DNA from: Pseudopedobacter sp965218985
GTDB taxonomy: Bacteria > Bacteroidota > Bacteroidia > Sphingobacteriales > Sphingobacteriaceae
Reading direction: 5' to 3'
Length of the DNA stretch: 64,000 bases
Assembly (NCBI GenBank): GCA_965218985.1
Contig: CBDCMP010000007.1
Location: 1,364,001-1,428,000 of the forward strand
In this document: one piece after another, positions 17,495 to 26,908 of the stretch
Position numbering within the stretch: the stretch's first letter is position 1
Layout: each line of letters opens with the position of its first letter
Program-made: the position numbers and the translations under genes
The notes under the pieces: model-generated
What the model was told of the DNA's origin: nothing
The model's input: only the letters and a program-made list of their open reading frames with translations
Database searches by the model: none

Positions 17495-18700
17495 TTAATC
17501 TCCTTTTCGTGTAGGCCTGCTGCTGCTTCTTGAACTATTATTCTCTCTTGAGGAAGAAGAACGTTCCACCGATCTTGAGCTTGGGGCGCTTCTTTCAACT
17601 TTTTGAGGCCTTGAACTAGGTGAATCTTTTCTGCTTGATTCTGTCCTTGACGAAGGTTCTTGCCTGCTGGTCTCTGGTCTGCTTTGAGCAGGTCTTTCTG
17701 ACCTGGAAGGCGCTTCGGAACGATCATTCCGCTCAGCTGGTTGTGAGGAGACATCAGGTCTTGAACTTCTTGACCCTGATGACCTGTCATTGTCTGTACG
17801 ATTTACTTCAGGCCTCGAATCACCAACTCCTCTTCCGGCGTTAGAAGTTTGAGGCCTTTGATAATTATCCCCATCTTTAACATTTGAGTTTGAGTTATCT
17901 CCGCTTCTGCTGGGACGTGCCGAATTGCTGGCAATATTCCTTGGAGTGGAGGATCTTCCATCATTTTTAACTTCAGGTCTGTAAATATTTACTGCATCTC
18001 TGCTCACTCTTGTAGCACCTGGACTACTATCATCAGCCACCCGATAAACTGGCACATTCTGCCTGGTTGCTCTTCTCACGTCATCTGGCCTCGGGCCACT
18101 ATAATACCTCACGTTTCTGTTGGTGTAAATATTGTTAATGATGGTGGTGTTATGCACAATATAAACATTTCTCCTTGGTTCCCAATACCTTCCATAAGAA
18201 GGATAATAAATACATCTTTGTGGGATGAAAACCCAGTAATTGTCTGGAATGTAATGTCTTCCGATGTTGATATTGATACTGATCCGAGGTGCTAAAGGTG
18301 CCCAACCATAATAACCACCACCTGTTCTCCAGGTTACCCATGCTGGTCCCCATGCTGTATCAGGTGCCCAAACCCATCCATCGTAATCATCATAAAACCA
18401 TCTTCCGTAATGAAATGGGGCCCAACCCCAGTCGTAATCTGAAACCCAGGTGTTTCCGTATTCGGTCATCACCCAATGTCCATTGGTGTAATATGGTCTG
18501 AAATCACTGCCTACATTTGGCCTCCAAACATATCCATAATCCGGATTATTGATCCAATCACCGTAATAGGAAAGCTCATCATAAAATGTTTGCAGAGAGA
18601 TTCTATCACCAGGGTGCGCTTGCACTTTGGTAAAACCTAAGCTTAGAAATAAAACGATTATTCCAAAAGCTGTAACTGTTTTTTTAATTAAACTGCTCAT
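17495..18700 (-). CDS. DUF6600-type exported YxxW-rich protein
   Basis: Exported protein of 401 aa with a signal peptide ending near VQAHPGD (about residue 29). Residues 35-170 are dense in Trp and Tyr with repeated GxWxxxxxYGxVWxP units (YGDWINNPDYGYVWRP, YGNTWVSDYDWGWAPFHYG), the DUF6600 pattern. Residues 240-401 are low-complexity and rich in Ser, Arg, Pro and Asp, likely disordered and possibly surface- or wall-interacting. Function is not known. The long Ser/Arg tail on the opposite strand creates misleading frames. Confidence 0.85.
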   Translation of the reverse strand: MSSLIKKTVTAFGIIVLFLSLGFTKVQAHPGDRISLQTFYDELSYYGDWINNPDYGYVWRPNVGSDFRPYYTNGHWVMTEYGNTWVSDYDWGWAPFHYGRWFYDDYDGWVWAPDTAWGPAWVTWRTGGGYYGWAPLAPRISININIGRHYIPDNYWVFIPQRCIYYPSYGRYWEPRRNVYIVHNTTIINNIYTNRNVRYYSGPRPDDVRRATRQNVPVYRVADDSSPGATRVSRDAVNIYRPEVKNDGRSSTPRNIASNSARPSRSGDNSNSNVKDGDNYQRPQTSNAGRGVGDSRPEVNRTDNDRSSGSRSSRPDVSSQPAERNDRSEAPSRSERPAQSRPETSRQEPSSRTESSRKDSPSSRPQKVERSAPSSRSVERSSSSRENNSSRSSSRPTRKGD

Positions 18701-18972
18701 GTTTCTCTCCTTTTGTAAAATCTAAATTGATTTTTGTTAAATAACGCTTCAACATCTTTGTTTCATATAATTTATGATTCGTATTTACAGGATTTTTACA
18801 ATACAAAATTCTGAATTATCTTAATCATTAAAACTAAATATTGATATAAGAACAAAACTCACTATCTAATGAATCCTAATGTTAAAGACGACGAATAAAG
18901 CAAAAAGGTGTCAAAGTATTTAAGATTTTATTAATTGGATTGATTTTGATCCAAATGGTTTAATTTGCAGAC

Positions 18973-19686
18973 ATGATAAAAGGAACATTGTATTTGATTC
19001 CGGTGGTTATGGCTGAAGGTGCAGAGCATAAATCTTTAACACCTTATTTAAGGGAGACCATCAATCAGATTAAAGAATATATTGTGGAGAATGAAAAAAC
19101 AGCCCGGCGTTGCTTAAAGGCTGCGGGATTGGAAACGCCACAAAACCAACTCATCATCCATGATTATGGGAAACATCAGCGTGGCGGAGACATCTCAGCA
19201 TATTTTATAGGTTTAGAAGCCGGAGAGCCAGTAGGCCTGATGAGTGAAGCCGGTTGCCCCGGCGTTGCCGACCCGGGAGCTGATATTGTTGCTGAAGCCC
19301 AAAAAAGAAATATCAAAGTGGTGCCATTAGTTGGGCCAAGTTCTATTTTGTTGGCACTTATGGGTTCTGGTTTCAACGGTCAGAATTTCTCTTTTCATGG
19401 CTATTTACCCATTGATAAGCTAGCAAGAGCAAAAAGAATTAAAGACTTGGAAGGTTTTTCAGAACGTTTTAGGCAAACTCAACTCTTCATGGAGACTCCT
19501 TTCAGGAATAATCCCATGCTGGAGGATATTTTAAAATCCTGTAAGAACGATACCAGATTATGCATTGCCTGCAACCTCACGGCTGATGATGAACTGGTAC
19601 AAACCAAAACCATAGCAGACTGGAAAAAGAAGTATCCTGATCTGCATAAAAAACCCACTATTTTTCTGTTATCCCGAAACAGATGA
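18973..19686 (+). CDS. RsmI-like SAM-dependent methyltransferase
   Basis: Tetrapyrrole-methylase-fold enzyme of 237 aa related to RsmI, which 2'-O-methylates C1402 of 16S rRNA. It shows the N-terminal GTLYLIPVVMAEGAEHKSL, the SAM-binding GLMSEAGCPGVADPGADIV (about 76-94) and VPLVGPSSILLALMGSGFNGQNF. It differs from classic RsmI in the first loop and lacks the extra C-terminal part, like the common Bacteroidota paralogue. Whether rRNA is the real substrate is uncertain. Its stop overlaps the next start by 4 bp (ATGA). Confidence 0.85.
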   Translation: MIKGTLYLIPVVMAEGAEHKSLTPYLRETINQIKEYIVENEKTARRCLKAAGLETPQNQLIIHDYGKHQRGGDISAYFIGLEAGEPVGLMSEAGCPGVADPGADIVAEAQKRNIKVVPLVGPSSILLALMGSGFNGQNFSFHGYLPIDKLARAKRIKDLEGFSERFRQTQLFMETPFRNNPMLEDILKSCKNDTRLCIACNLTADDELVQTKTIADWKKKYPDLHKKPTIFLLSRNR

Positions 19687-20705
19687 GAATTCCCAGAACT
19701 TCAGCTATTCTAATTTCTGGAGTAAATCCGTTTTCTTTGGCATTTGCAGTGCTGTTAAGTGGAGATGGAGCTAAAGTTTTAGTGGTTGATGAATCAAATC
19801 AACCCTCAGATTTTAAAAAGCATCTCTTTATTGATCAATATTGCTTTGACCTGCTGAAAAACATTGGTTATGATTTAAAAGATGAAGATCTTTTACTGAA
19901 TGCCAATGAATTTATATCCCAGAGTTTAAACCTGTTGGCCAGGAACCTCTGCAGTGTGATTTGGGACGTGAAAATGATGAATTCAGGTTTAAATGAAATT
20001 TCACTACATCATCAAAATCGAATAACCCTTCACGATACAAAGCATATTTATGATAAACGACTGATCAAAGAAAATGAGATTTTAAGTTTTCGGAATATTT
20101 TTCTTCTGGGATGGCGCTTAACAGGAATCCTTAACCAAACCTTGCATGAAAGAATCTTAAGTTCTTACTCCTACGAATTCTCCCTTTTAAAAGGCCAATA
20201 TCATACCCTGCAAAAACCGAAAACTTCAAATGGGATACTGCATAGGTTATCGCAGCGGTTTGTAATTTCAAAAAAACCGGGATATAATATCATTGACAGC
20301 AAGATTTGCGTTCATTTAAGTCAGAAACGGGAGTTAGAAGCAGGGGAATTATTGCCTGATCTGGAATTTTATAATGAAAAATTAAAAGAGAGCGGCCATC
20401 TCCATCAATGGTGTGATTATAACTATTTCTCCCTCATCATTTTCGGATACCTTTCGCAACCCAATTTATTCGCTATAGCCCGATGGATCAAACTCAATTA
20501 TCCTGTTCAATTATTTTATATTTCGTGGTCAGAGAAAAATCAACGGATTTTTAAAAATTTGAACATTTCGGAAGGCTTTAAGAAAACCCTGCTCATTAGG
20601 CCCGACCGTTACATTGGTTTGTTGAATGATACAGTGGATTTGGACATCATTGATAATTATCTGAAGAATACGCTTATGATGAGGGAGAGATCAACCGATG
20701 TTTAG
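19683..20705 (+). CDS. degenerate flavoprotein monooxygenase-like protein
   Basis: A 340-aa protein with a remote likeness to FAD-dependent aromatic hydroxylases. The N-terminus resembles a Rossmann strand-helix-strand (AILISGVNPFSLAFAVLLSG then KVLVVDES), but the GxGxxG loop is lost. The middle has WRLTGILNQTLHERILSSYS, like the WKLAxVLxGxAxxxLLxSYxxER segment of the family, but the preceding GDAAH motif is missing. The end has LLIRPDRYIGLLND, like the thioredoxin-fold C-domain (RPDGYVAW). FAD binding is doubtful. Overlap by 4 bp with the RsmI-like gene implies translational coupling. Real role unknown. Confidence 0.65.
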   Translation: MRIPRTSAILISGVNPFSLAFAVLLSGDGAKVLVVDESNQPSDFKKHLFIDQYCFDLLKNIGYDLKDEDLLLNANEFISQSLNLLARNLCSVIWDVKMMNSGLNEISLHHQNRITLHDTKHIYDKRLIKENEILSFRNIFLLGWRLTGILNQTLHERILSSYSYEFSLLKGQYHTLQKPKTSNGILHRLSQRFVISKKPGYNIIDSKICVHLSQKRELEAGELLPDLEFYNEKLKESGHLHQWCDYNYFSLIIFGYLSQPNLFAIARWIKLNYPVQLFYISWSEKNQRIFKNLNISEGFKKTLLIRPDRYIGLLNDTVDLDIIDNYLKNTLMMRERSTDV

Positions 20706-20739
20706 CACATCAGAAATGATTGTCATTCTTACCAAAAGG

Positions 20740-20931
20740 CTATTTAAAAAGCCTGGAGATTAAAATGATCAATAGAAAAACCAGCAACATAAAAATATAA
20801 GCTAATGGCTTAGCGAAATTGATCGTCCAACCTAAGAAAGCTTCAGGTTTTGACGCAATGAGGTTCTCGTCATCAGGATTGAAATAAAACAAGCCCCATT
20901 TATATTCGGATATATTATTCTTATTATTCAT
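20740..20931 (-). CDS. small DUF5808-like membrane protein
   Basis: A 63-aa protein with a conserved-looking head, YKWGLFYFNPDDENL, followed by LGWTINFAKPLAYIFM and one strong transmembrane helix (about 41-60). The WGxFYxNPDD...GWTxNFA pattern is that of the DUF5808 group. Function is unknown. It is 31 bp downstream of miaE on the same strand, and the two may be cotranscribed. Confidence 0.7.
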   Translation of the reverse strand: MNNKNNISEYKWGLFYFNPDDENLIASKPEAFLGWTINFAKPLAYIFMLLVFLLIILISRLFK

Positions 20932-20962
20932 TTTCTTTTAAGTTTTTGCATTTAGCCCTTAA

Positions 20963-21571
20963 CTAGCCATGTATTGTTTGGGCTTTACCATAATGTTTTA
21001 TTACCTCTCCTTCGTGGGCTAACCATTCCTGCCATCTTTTCTCCACATCAATACCAACACCATATTTACGTGCCAAGCGAATGAAAAGTGTATAGTGATT
21101 AGCTTCTGAAACCATCAGTTCATGGTAAAAATCGGCCAATTCCATATCATCAACATATTCAGAGAGCACTTTAAACCGCTCACAACTCCTGGCTTCTATC
21201 ATTGCTGCCAGCAATAACCTGTCGACCATACTTTCAGTTCTTTTAGCCTCCCCACCACCGCGTTTCAAAAATTTGATCAGCTCGTTCACATAATTATCCT
21301 TGCGCTCCAAGCCTAATACGTAACCACGCTTCAAAATGATATCATGAACTCGTTTAAAATGATCCATCTCCTCTTTCACCAGTTCTGCCATCTCCTGCAC
21401 CAATTCAGAGATATTGGGATTTTGGATGATTAAAGTGATGGCGTTCGTTGCAGCCTTTTGCTCACAATAGGCATGGTCAGTAAGGATTTCTTCAATATTA
21501 CTCTCCACTACATTCTTTACCCAAAAAGGATCAGTGGGTAACCGTAACTTGAACATGGTTTTCTCATTCAT
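20963..21571 (-). CDS. miaE: tRNA-(ms2io6A37)-hydroxylase
   Basis: Ferritin-like diiron monooxygenase that hydroxylates the isopentenyl group of ms2i6A at tRNA position 37. The 202-aa product carries the expected four-helix ligands: DHAYCEQKAA (Glu), KEEMDHFKRVH (ExxH), AMIEARSCERF (Glu) and MVSEANHYTLFIRLA (ExxH). Length is typical for the family. The start MNEKTMFKLRLPTDPFW gives a normal N-terminus. It is not obviously linked in function with its neighbours. Confidence 0.92.
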   Translation of the reverse strand: MNEKTMFKLRLPTDPFWVKNVVESNIEEILTDHAYCEQKAATNAITLIIQNPNISELVQEMAELVKEEMDHFKRVHDIILKRGYVLGLERKDNYVNELIKFLKRGGGEAKRTESMVDRLLLAAMIEARSCERFKVLSEYVDDMELADFYHELMVSEANHYTLFIRLARKYGVGIDVEKRWQEWLAHEGEVIKHYGKAQTIHG

Positions 21572-21747
21572 GCTGCAAAATTAGTCTTTTTTAAATAGTA
21601 AATTTTTTTGATCACTTCTTGCTGAATGCCGAACTGAGAGAATTCTATATATGCATCATGTAAATAAAAAACACCCCGTAATGCTTTATGGCAAGTTCCA
21701 GATAACTTGTGGAAATATCCCTGATGAAAGACTATTGGAGAGCAGCT

Positions 21748-21876
21748 TTATTTTTGACTTGATAAACTTAATTCCTTTTCAGCATAGAACAAGGAATCTC
21801 TTGCGATAAAATCATGAATGCTTTTTAGATTCTCTACAGCTAATTTGGAATATCCGCTTTTTCTGGTAATCACCAT
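21748..21876 (-). pseudogene. truncated RelE/ParE-like toxin
   Basis: A 42-codon frame whose middle, LAVENLKSIHDFIARDSLFYA, matches the first helices of RelE/ParE toxins. The frame then runs into EKELSLSSQK and stops, where full toxins continue for about 50 more residues with the strand and Arg/Tyr active-site region. The ATG overlaps the antitoxin stop (ATGGTGA), the usual toxin-antitoxin gene junction. The toxin is therefore dead. 21572-21747 shows no further recognisable coding sequence. Confidence 0.65.
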
Positions 21877-22047
21877 GAATCAATGCTGGCATCCATTTCT
21901 TCATCAGTAAGAAAATCACCTCTTTCAATTTGTCGCTTGGCTTCTTCTGATTATCAATCAGTAGCAATTCTCCAAACAGTATAGCTAATTCCATCTTATC
22001 AGGTAAATGATCGACATTTTTTGCATAGCCTCTTTTGTAATTTCCAT
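21870..22047 (-). pseudogene. frameshifted antitoxin of a decayed type II module
   Basis: Reading the minus strand, the signal moves through three frames. MEITKEAMQK starts at 22047; VDHLPDKMELAILFGELLLI follows in a second frame; EEAKRQIERGDFLTDEEM and DASIDSW follow in the third, with a TGA at 21870-21872. Pieced together these give a small protein of the RelB/ParD-neighbour type found beside ParE toxins in Bacteroidota. At least two indels destroy it. A longer single frame at 21812-22105 crosses the same DNA but is an artefact of these shifts. Confidence 0.6.
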
Positions 22048-22070
22048 AATTAAAATCACTGATTGTTAAT

Positions 22071-22643
22071 TCATTTATACAAACTCTTGCTTTCAATAAA
22101 ATCAATCACCGCATCAGGAAGGAAGAATTTCACATTCTTCTTTTCTGCAAATGATTTCCTGATGAAAGTGGAGGATAGCTCCATCAGCGGCGTTTGCGTG
22201 ATGGTTACAGAAGGATGTTGTGCTAAAGCTACAGTATTGAATCCGGGTCTCGGGTAAACAAAAATCCGGTGGTCTCTTAAAATCAGCTCATAGTTCTTCC
22301 ACTTTTTTAAGGATTGCAAATTATCTGACCCCATGACCAAAGCAAATTCATGTTCAGGATATTTCTCCTTTAAAAAAATTAAAGTGTCAATGGTATAAGA
22401 TGGTTGAGGAAGCTTTAGTTCGATATCACTTACCACTATATTCTCGGCGTCATCTAAGGCCAGCTTGGCCATCTCCAGCCGATCATAAACGGCTATTAAA
22501 TCCTTTTTTTCCTTCAGCGGGTTATGTGGCGAAATCACTAACCAAACTTTATCCAAACTGGTGTGATGGGCCATATAGTTAGCGATGATCAAATGCCCGG
22601 TATGAATGGGATTATAAGAACCGAAGAATAAACCGATTTTCAT
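22071..22643 (-). CDS. nadD: nicotinate-nucleotide adenylyltransferase
   Basis: Adenylates nicotinate mononucleotide to deamido-NAD in NAD synthesis. The 190-aa product has the nucleotidyltransferase signature GLFFGSYNPIHTGHLIIANY (GxFxPxHxGH, residues 4-23) and the C-terminal STFIRKSFAEKK (the ISSTxIR motif). Length is normal. It follows the MscS channel, gmk and yicC genes on the same strand, with small gaps (26 bp to the channel gene), so it is likely the end of that transcript. Confidence 0.95.
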   Translation of the reverse strand: MKIGLFFGSYNPIHTGHLIIANYMAHHTSLDKVWLVISPHNPLKEKKDLIAVYDRLEMAKLALDDAENIVVSDIELKLPQPSYTIDTLIFLKEKYPEHEFALVMGSDNLQSLKKWKNYELILRDHRIFVYPRPGFNTVALAQHPSVTITQTPLMELSSTFIRKSFAEKKNVKFFLPDAVIDFIESKSLYK

Positions 22644-22669
22644 TTTTTAGTTTGTTTATCACGAATAGG

Positions 22670-25162
22670 TTATTTGTCTTCATCGGGTTTTGAGGAACGG
22701 GGAATTCGCTTTTCAGGGATAGAGGAGGAGTTACCCTTTCCTTCTTTCATATAAACATGAACATCCCGTTGCGGAAAAGGGATCTGAATGCCCTGTTTAT
22801 AAAATTCCTCAAAAATCCGGCTCATCAATACACTTTGTATCATCAGCCAGTTGTCAATATCAGCTACCCAGCAAAGTATTTTGAAATTTACAGAATTGTC
22901 ACCAAAAGCATCCAACAGAATTAACGGCGCAGGGGTTTGCATCACATCTTCACTCTCCTCTATTATAGACTTAAAAATTTGCTTCACTTTATCCACATCT
23001 GTGCCATAGGCTACCCCCACTTGCAGACAGATTCTTTTATGGGTGTTGCTCAATGTCCAGTTGATTAAATTCTGTGAAAGCAAATCACCGTTTGGAATGA
23101 TGACCTCTGAACCTTCAAGTGTGAGAATTTTGCTTGCCCTTATCCCCATAGAGCGAACTGTACCTGTTTTATCACCCACCTCAATCAGGTCACCCACCTG
23201 CACAGGTTTTTCAAAAACCATGACCAAGCCTGAAACCACGTTATTTACCAGGTTTTGCAAACCAAATCCAATACCTACACCCAAAGCACCCAAAATAATT
23301 GTGATTTTATCGATTGGAATTCCCGAAGCAGCAATGGCTATCAAAAAACCTATGGTCCAGATAAAAAGCCGGACTAATAAAATGGAAGAGCTGTAATTCT
23401 TTCTGCGGTTTGATTTAGCGGCATGTTCATCAGCGAATTCAAAGAAATAGCTTATAATTTTAGCAACAACGGTTGATAAATAAATGATGAGGATAAAAAT
23501 GATGAAGCCAGCAAAAGTGAAGGTAGTGCTGCCAATTTTGCGGACTTCGAGGAGGAACTTTTTAGTCTCGTCATATATATCATCAAATATGCCCAGGTTT
23601 TGGGTAAAGTAAACAAATAAAAGAACAATGGCTAAAAACCTGAGGAAATTACCAATCCGGTTCTTTAAGTTTTTAAAATCCAGATAAGACGAGAATCGAT
23701 TGATATGAATCTTCCCAACCTCCATTTGCAAGTAAATGCCTTCTGTGATGATCTTCACAAAGATGAGCAGGCTAATCCCTTCAACCAAAGTGAACACAGC
23801 TGTTGTGGCAGCAATTTTTGACAGGCTATATCTCCCGAAAAGGTTGCAAATCAAAGAAATAATCAACAAAGAAAAGTAGATATAGGACAAGTAATTGATA
23901 TTGTTTTTATGTTTTTCAGGTATCTTAAATTTATGTTTCTCGTAGTTTCTTAGGGAGAATAAAAGCACCACCAACGTTAGCAAAAAGAATATAATCCTTT
24001 CTGACGGAAAGACGTAGATATAGAGATTGCAAATAGAATATAGCGCTACAAAACCCAACAAGATGAACCAGCAATTTGCCAAATTGCTATCAAAAATTCT
24101 TTTGATGAGTATCCCGATACAGAATAGAAGAACAACGAGGTAAATGGTGTTAAGCACCACCGGCGGGTGGTAATAAAAAAAAGGACCAATGGTACAAGTC
24201 ACTGTCAGTGCCCCAACAATTGGGAATTTGGACGTTAATAAAGCGTTTTCAAAAATGGTTAATGATGATTTATTCTCCCTTTGAATGGTGTTCCTGTTTG
24301 ATAAGAGCCAGAAGAACACCAAAATAAAAAGCAAAAAATTGATGATATGAACTTTATATCCATACTTGATATAATAATTAAATATCTTGTAATTGAGAGA
24401 AAGAGTAGCTACTAATCCCTCTTTCAAATTCACAAAAAAACCTTTCAAATTCACGTCCCACAAATAGTCGTATTCTTTGGTAAATGTCTTGTCGCTTAAT
24501 ACTTTCAGGCCGGTTTTGATTTTTTCATTATAATCTAAAACCTGCAGTTGAGATTCAGAGATGCGGCTTTCCAAAACCCCGATTTTTAAAATCGCCCTAT
24601 TGCTGATGGAATCCAAACGGTGCCATTTTGGCCCAAGTGCATTGATACGTCCAAAAAACCTATCACGCAGGGAAGAGTCGGCAGGGAGGTTTTTAAAGAC
24701 AGAATCAGTGGTTAAGCCACACAAAATCTCCTGAATATTTGTTAAGGATGTGTTATATTCAGAAAGCTGCTTATCCCATTTATCCAGCTGCTTTTGCGTG
24801 GTGGCAAAATAATCCTCAAAGGTGGATAGATACCTTAAAGTGACGGCACCATCATCAAAAGAATTTTTTTGAAAAGCCCTTAGTCTTTCTTCGATACGTG
24901 GTAAATCCTCACTGATGTTGAGGGTGTCAAATCCGTCGTTTAGTTGATTACTGATATCATTGAATTTATCGGCATAAAAATCAACCCGCTTAATCAAGGC
25001 GTTAAAAGTGGTATCGGCAGAAGTCACAGTTCCTTTCGAAGGCACTTTTGCGGCATTTTCATTTAATTTGAAAATAGAATCAGCAAGGTTTTGAGCCCAG
25101 GCATTGCTGGTTAAAATGCATAACAGCAATAGGGAGGCTGAAAATTGATAACGTTTATACAT
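22670..25162 (-). CDS. large MscS-family mechanosensitive channel
   Basis: Membrane channel of 830 aa. After a signal peptide (ending NAWAQ, about residue 24) comes a roughly 240-residue coiled-coil periplasmic domain, then about ten transmembrane helices. The MscS core follows at about 600-800. The pore helix reads IILGALGVGIGFGLQNLVNN, followed by FEKPVQVGDLIEVGDKTGTV, IRASKILTLEGSEVIIPNGD and a cytoplasmic vestibule. The size and extra helices match MscK-like or Ybi/MscM proteins. It probably releases solutes on hypo-osmotic shock. The C-terminal tail is Ser/Lys-rich. Confidence 0.92.
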   Translation of the reverse strand: MYKRYQFSASLLLLCILTSNAWAQNLADSIFKLNENAAKVPSKGTVTSADTTFNALIKRVDFYADKFNDISNQLNDGFDTLNISEDLPRIEERLRAFQKNSFDDGAVTLRYLSTFEDYFATTQKQLDKWDKQLSEYNTSLTNIQEILCGLTTDSVFKNLPADSSLRDRFFGRINALGPKWHRLDSISNRAILKIGVLESRISESQLQVLDYNEKIKTGLKVLSDKTFTKEYDYLWDVNLKGFFVNLKEGLVATLSLNYKIFNYYIKYGYKVHIINFLLFILVFFWLLSNRNTIQRENKSSLTIFENALLTSKFPIVGALTVTCTIGPFFYYHPPVVLNTIYLVVLLFCIGILIKRIFDSNLANCWFILLGFVALYSICNLYIYVFPSERIIFFLLTLVVLLFSLRNYEKHKFKIPEKHKNNINYLSYIYFSLLIISLICNLFGRYSLSKIAATTAVFTLVEGISLLIFVKIITEGIYLQMEVGKIHINRFSSYLDFKNLKNRIGNFLRFLAIVLLFVYFTQNLGIFDDIYDETKKFLLEVRKIGSTTFTFAGFIIFILIIYLSTVVAKIISYFFEFADEHAAKSNRRKNYSSSILLVRLFIWTIGFLIAIAASGIPIDKITIILGALGVGIGFGLQNLVNNVVSGLVMVFEKPVQVGDLIEVGDKTGTVRSMGIRASKILTLEGSEVIIPNGDLLSQNLINWTLSNTHKRICLQVGVAYGTDVDKVKQIFKSIIEESEDVMQTPAPLILLDAFGDNSVNFKILCWVADIDNWLMIQSVLMSRIFEEFYKQGIQIPFPQRDVHVYMKEGKGNSSSIPEKRIPRSSKPDEDK

Positions 25163-25207
25163 TTTATCGGATTGATTGAAATCGTAAATTAAGCAAAATA
25201 CTTATTT

Positions 25208-25780
25208 TTAACCATCTACAAATTTCAAAAGCAGGCTCTCTGCATCGGTACAAGCTACATCCAACTGATTGTTTTTCAGAACCACATCAAACTTTGAAGC
25301 ATAACTCAGCTCCTTTTCCGCTTTATTCACCCGCTCTTTTATTTTCTCACCAGTATCAGTTCCTCTGCCGTTCAAGCGATCCACTAAAACCTCCAAAGAT
25401 GGCGGCTGTACAAAAATGGCTAAGGCATCGTCTCCATATTTCTTCTTCAGTCTTAATCCTCCCTCCACGTCCAGATCAAATATCACTGATTTCCCTTCGT
25501 TCCATATTCTTTGAATCTCACTTTTTAAGGTCCCGTAAAATGTTCCGGAATAAACCTCCTCAAATTCCACAAATTCATGTTTCGCCACTTTATGCAGAAA
25601 TTCTTCTTTAGTGATGAAATAATAATCTCTATGATTCATTTCATTTCCCCTAGAAAGGCGAGTGGTTGCTGAAATAGAGAAGGCAATTTTTTCAGGGAAT
25701 CGCTTTAACAAATGATGTACGATTGTTGTTTTGCCAGCTCCAGATGGCGCAGAAAATATGATGAGTTTGCCTTTTTTCAT
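25208..25780 (-). CDS. gmk: guanylate kinase
   Basis: Phosphorylates GMP to GDP with ATP. The 190-aa product has the P-loop FSAPSGAGKTTIVHHLL (about 9-25), the GMP-binding region ISATTRLSRGNEMNHRDYYF and the lid arginines RLNGRGTDTGEKIKERV. Length is normal. It sits between yicC and the MscS gene on the minus strand. The yicC-gmk-nadD neighbourhood is common in Bacteroidota. Confidence 0.96.
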   Translation of the reverse strand: MKKGKLIIFSAPSGAGKTTIVHHLLKRFPEKIAFSISATTRLSRGNEMNHRDYYFITKEEFLHKVAKHEFVEFEEVYSGTFYGTLKSEIQRIWNEGKSVIFDLDVEGGLRLKKKYGDDALAIFVQPPSLEVLVDRLNGRGTDTGEKIKERVNKAEKELSYASKFDVVLKNNQLDVACTDAESLLLKFVDG

Positions 25781-25836
25781 TCTTAATAGATATGCGTATT
25801 AGACGTGAGAATTGAGATTATTTAACGTTTTGTCAT

Positions 25837-25911
25837 TTTCAACTTAAACTTAAAACTTTCAACCTAAAACTTTCAACCTAAAACTTAAAACTTTCAACCC
25901 TAAACCTTACA
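25837..25911. repeat. AT-rich degenerate tandem repeat
   Basis: About 75 bp built from variants of the unit TTTCAACCTAAAAC, with four occurrences of TTTCAAC at spacings of 14-21 bp. It fills most of the gap between yicC and gmk. A link to sequence inside the 109-bp repeat family (CTTTTGACTTTCTACTTTTA) is possible but weak. Confidence 0.6.
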
Positions 25912-26782
25912 ATACATTTAACAGTTGCTCTTTAATCTTTTCTAATTCTTCTTTCATTCCCACCACATAACGCTGAATGTTTGCGTCGTTCGCTTTAGAA
26001 CCCATCGTGTTGATCTCCCTCCCAATCTCCTGTGAAATGAAACCTAACTTTTTACCGTTCGTATCTTTGTTTTTGAGGGTTTCAATGAAGTAATTGCAAT
26101 GACTTTTTAATCTTACCTTCTCTTCCGTGATATCTAATCTATCAATATAATATATCAGTTCCTGCTCCAAACGATTTTGATCGATATTTTCTTTTCCAAT
26201 AGCGTCAGCAAGCATGTTATTTAGTTTTTCCTTAATTGCAGGTACACGGTTTGGTTCATCCCGCTCCACCAAGGACATCAGGTTTAGAATACCCTCAATT
26301 CTTGAGATCAAATCAACTTCCAAAACATTCCCTTCATCCTGTCTGAATTTCTGAAACTCGTTTACCGCTTCGTAAAATGTCTCCAGCATTTGTTTCCATT
26401 CCTCTTCAGAAACTGAGCTTTCATCATATTTTACCACCTCCGGAAGGTTAAATGCCAAAGTCATTAAAGAGGCTGAATCTTCATCCAACTCTAAAGCGGT
26501 TGCCTTTAGCTCCTTATAATAGCTCTTTAATAGCTCTTTATTGATAATAGCTCCTTTTACCGTTCCTTCTATACTGTCTGCACTAATGTTGAGCATCACT
26601 TTTCCGCGCTCCAAGAGTTTGCCGCACTCAGTCCTTAAAAAAAATTCCTTATCAGAAAACGGTTTTGGCAGCTTTAAATTGAGTTCAAAAAATTTACTGT
26701 TGAGTGATTTTATTTCTACGGTATATTTTCCGTTATCGAGATCTTTTGTAGCCGAGCCATATCCCGTCATGGATTTAATCAT
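25907..26782 (-). CDS. yicC: YicC-family endoribonuclease
   Basis: Protein of the YicC family, whose characterised members are endoribonucleases. The canonical N-terminus MIKSMTGYGSATKDLDNGKY fixes the start at the ATG at 26782, two codons inside a longer frame that would begin with TTG. The central LNSKFFELNLKLPKPF and the C-terminal NTMGSKANDANIQRYVVGMK are hallmarks. About 291 aa, normal. It is followed by a repeat-filled gap and gmk. Confidence 0.93.
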   Translation of the reverse strand: MIKSMTGYGSATKDLDNGKYTVEIKSLNSKFFELNLKLPKPFSDKEFFLRTECGKLLERGKVMLNISADSIEGTVKGAIINKELLKSYYKELKATALELDEDSASLMTLAFNLPEVVKYDESSVSEEEWKQMLETFYEAVNEFQKFRQDEGNVLEVDLISRIEGILNLMSLVERDEPNRVPAIKEKLNNMLADAIGKENIDQNRLEQELIYYIDRLDITEEKVRLKSHCNYFIETLKNKDTNGKKLGFISQEIGREINTMGSKANDANIQRYVVGMKEELEKIKEQLLNVL

Positions 26783-26908
26783 TCGCAAAGATAAAATTTA
26801 TGCCCGAATTAAACCGTTTCTTAATTCATTGCACCTGAAAAAGGTTTTATAAAGTGTTAAAAAATCATAAAATTGATTTCAAAATCGGTTTAAAATAAAA
26901 TGGTCTGT

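Noticed and set aside
21812..22105. 97-aa frame overlapping nadD
   Set aside because: It strings together pieces of the frameshifted antitoxin and overlaps the nadD end.
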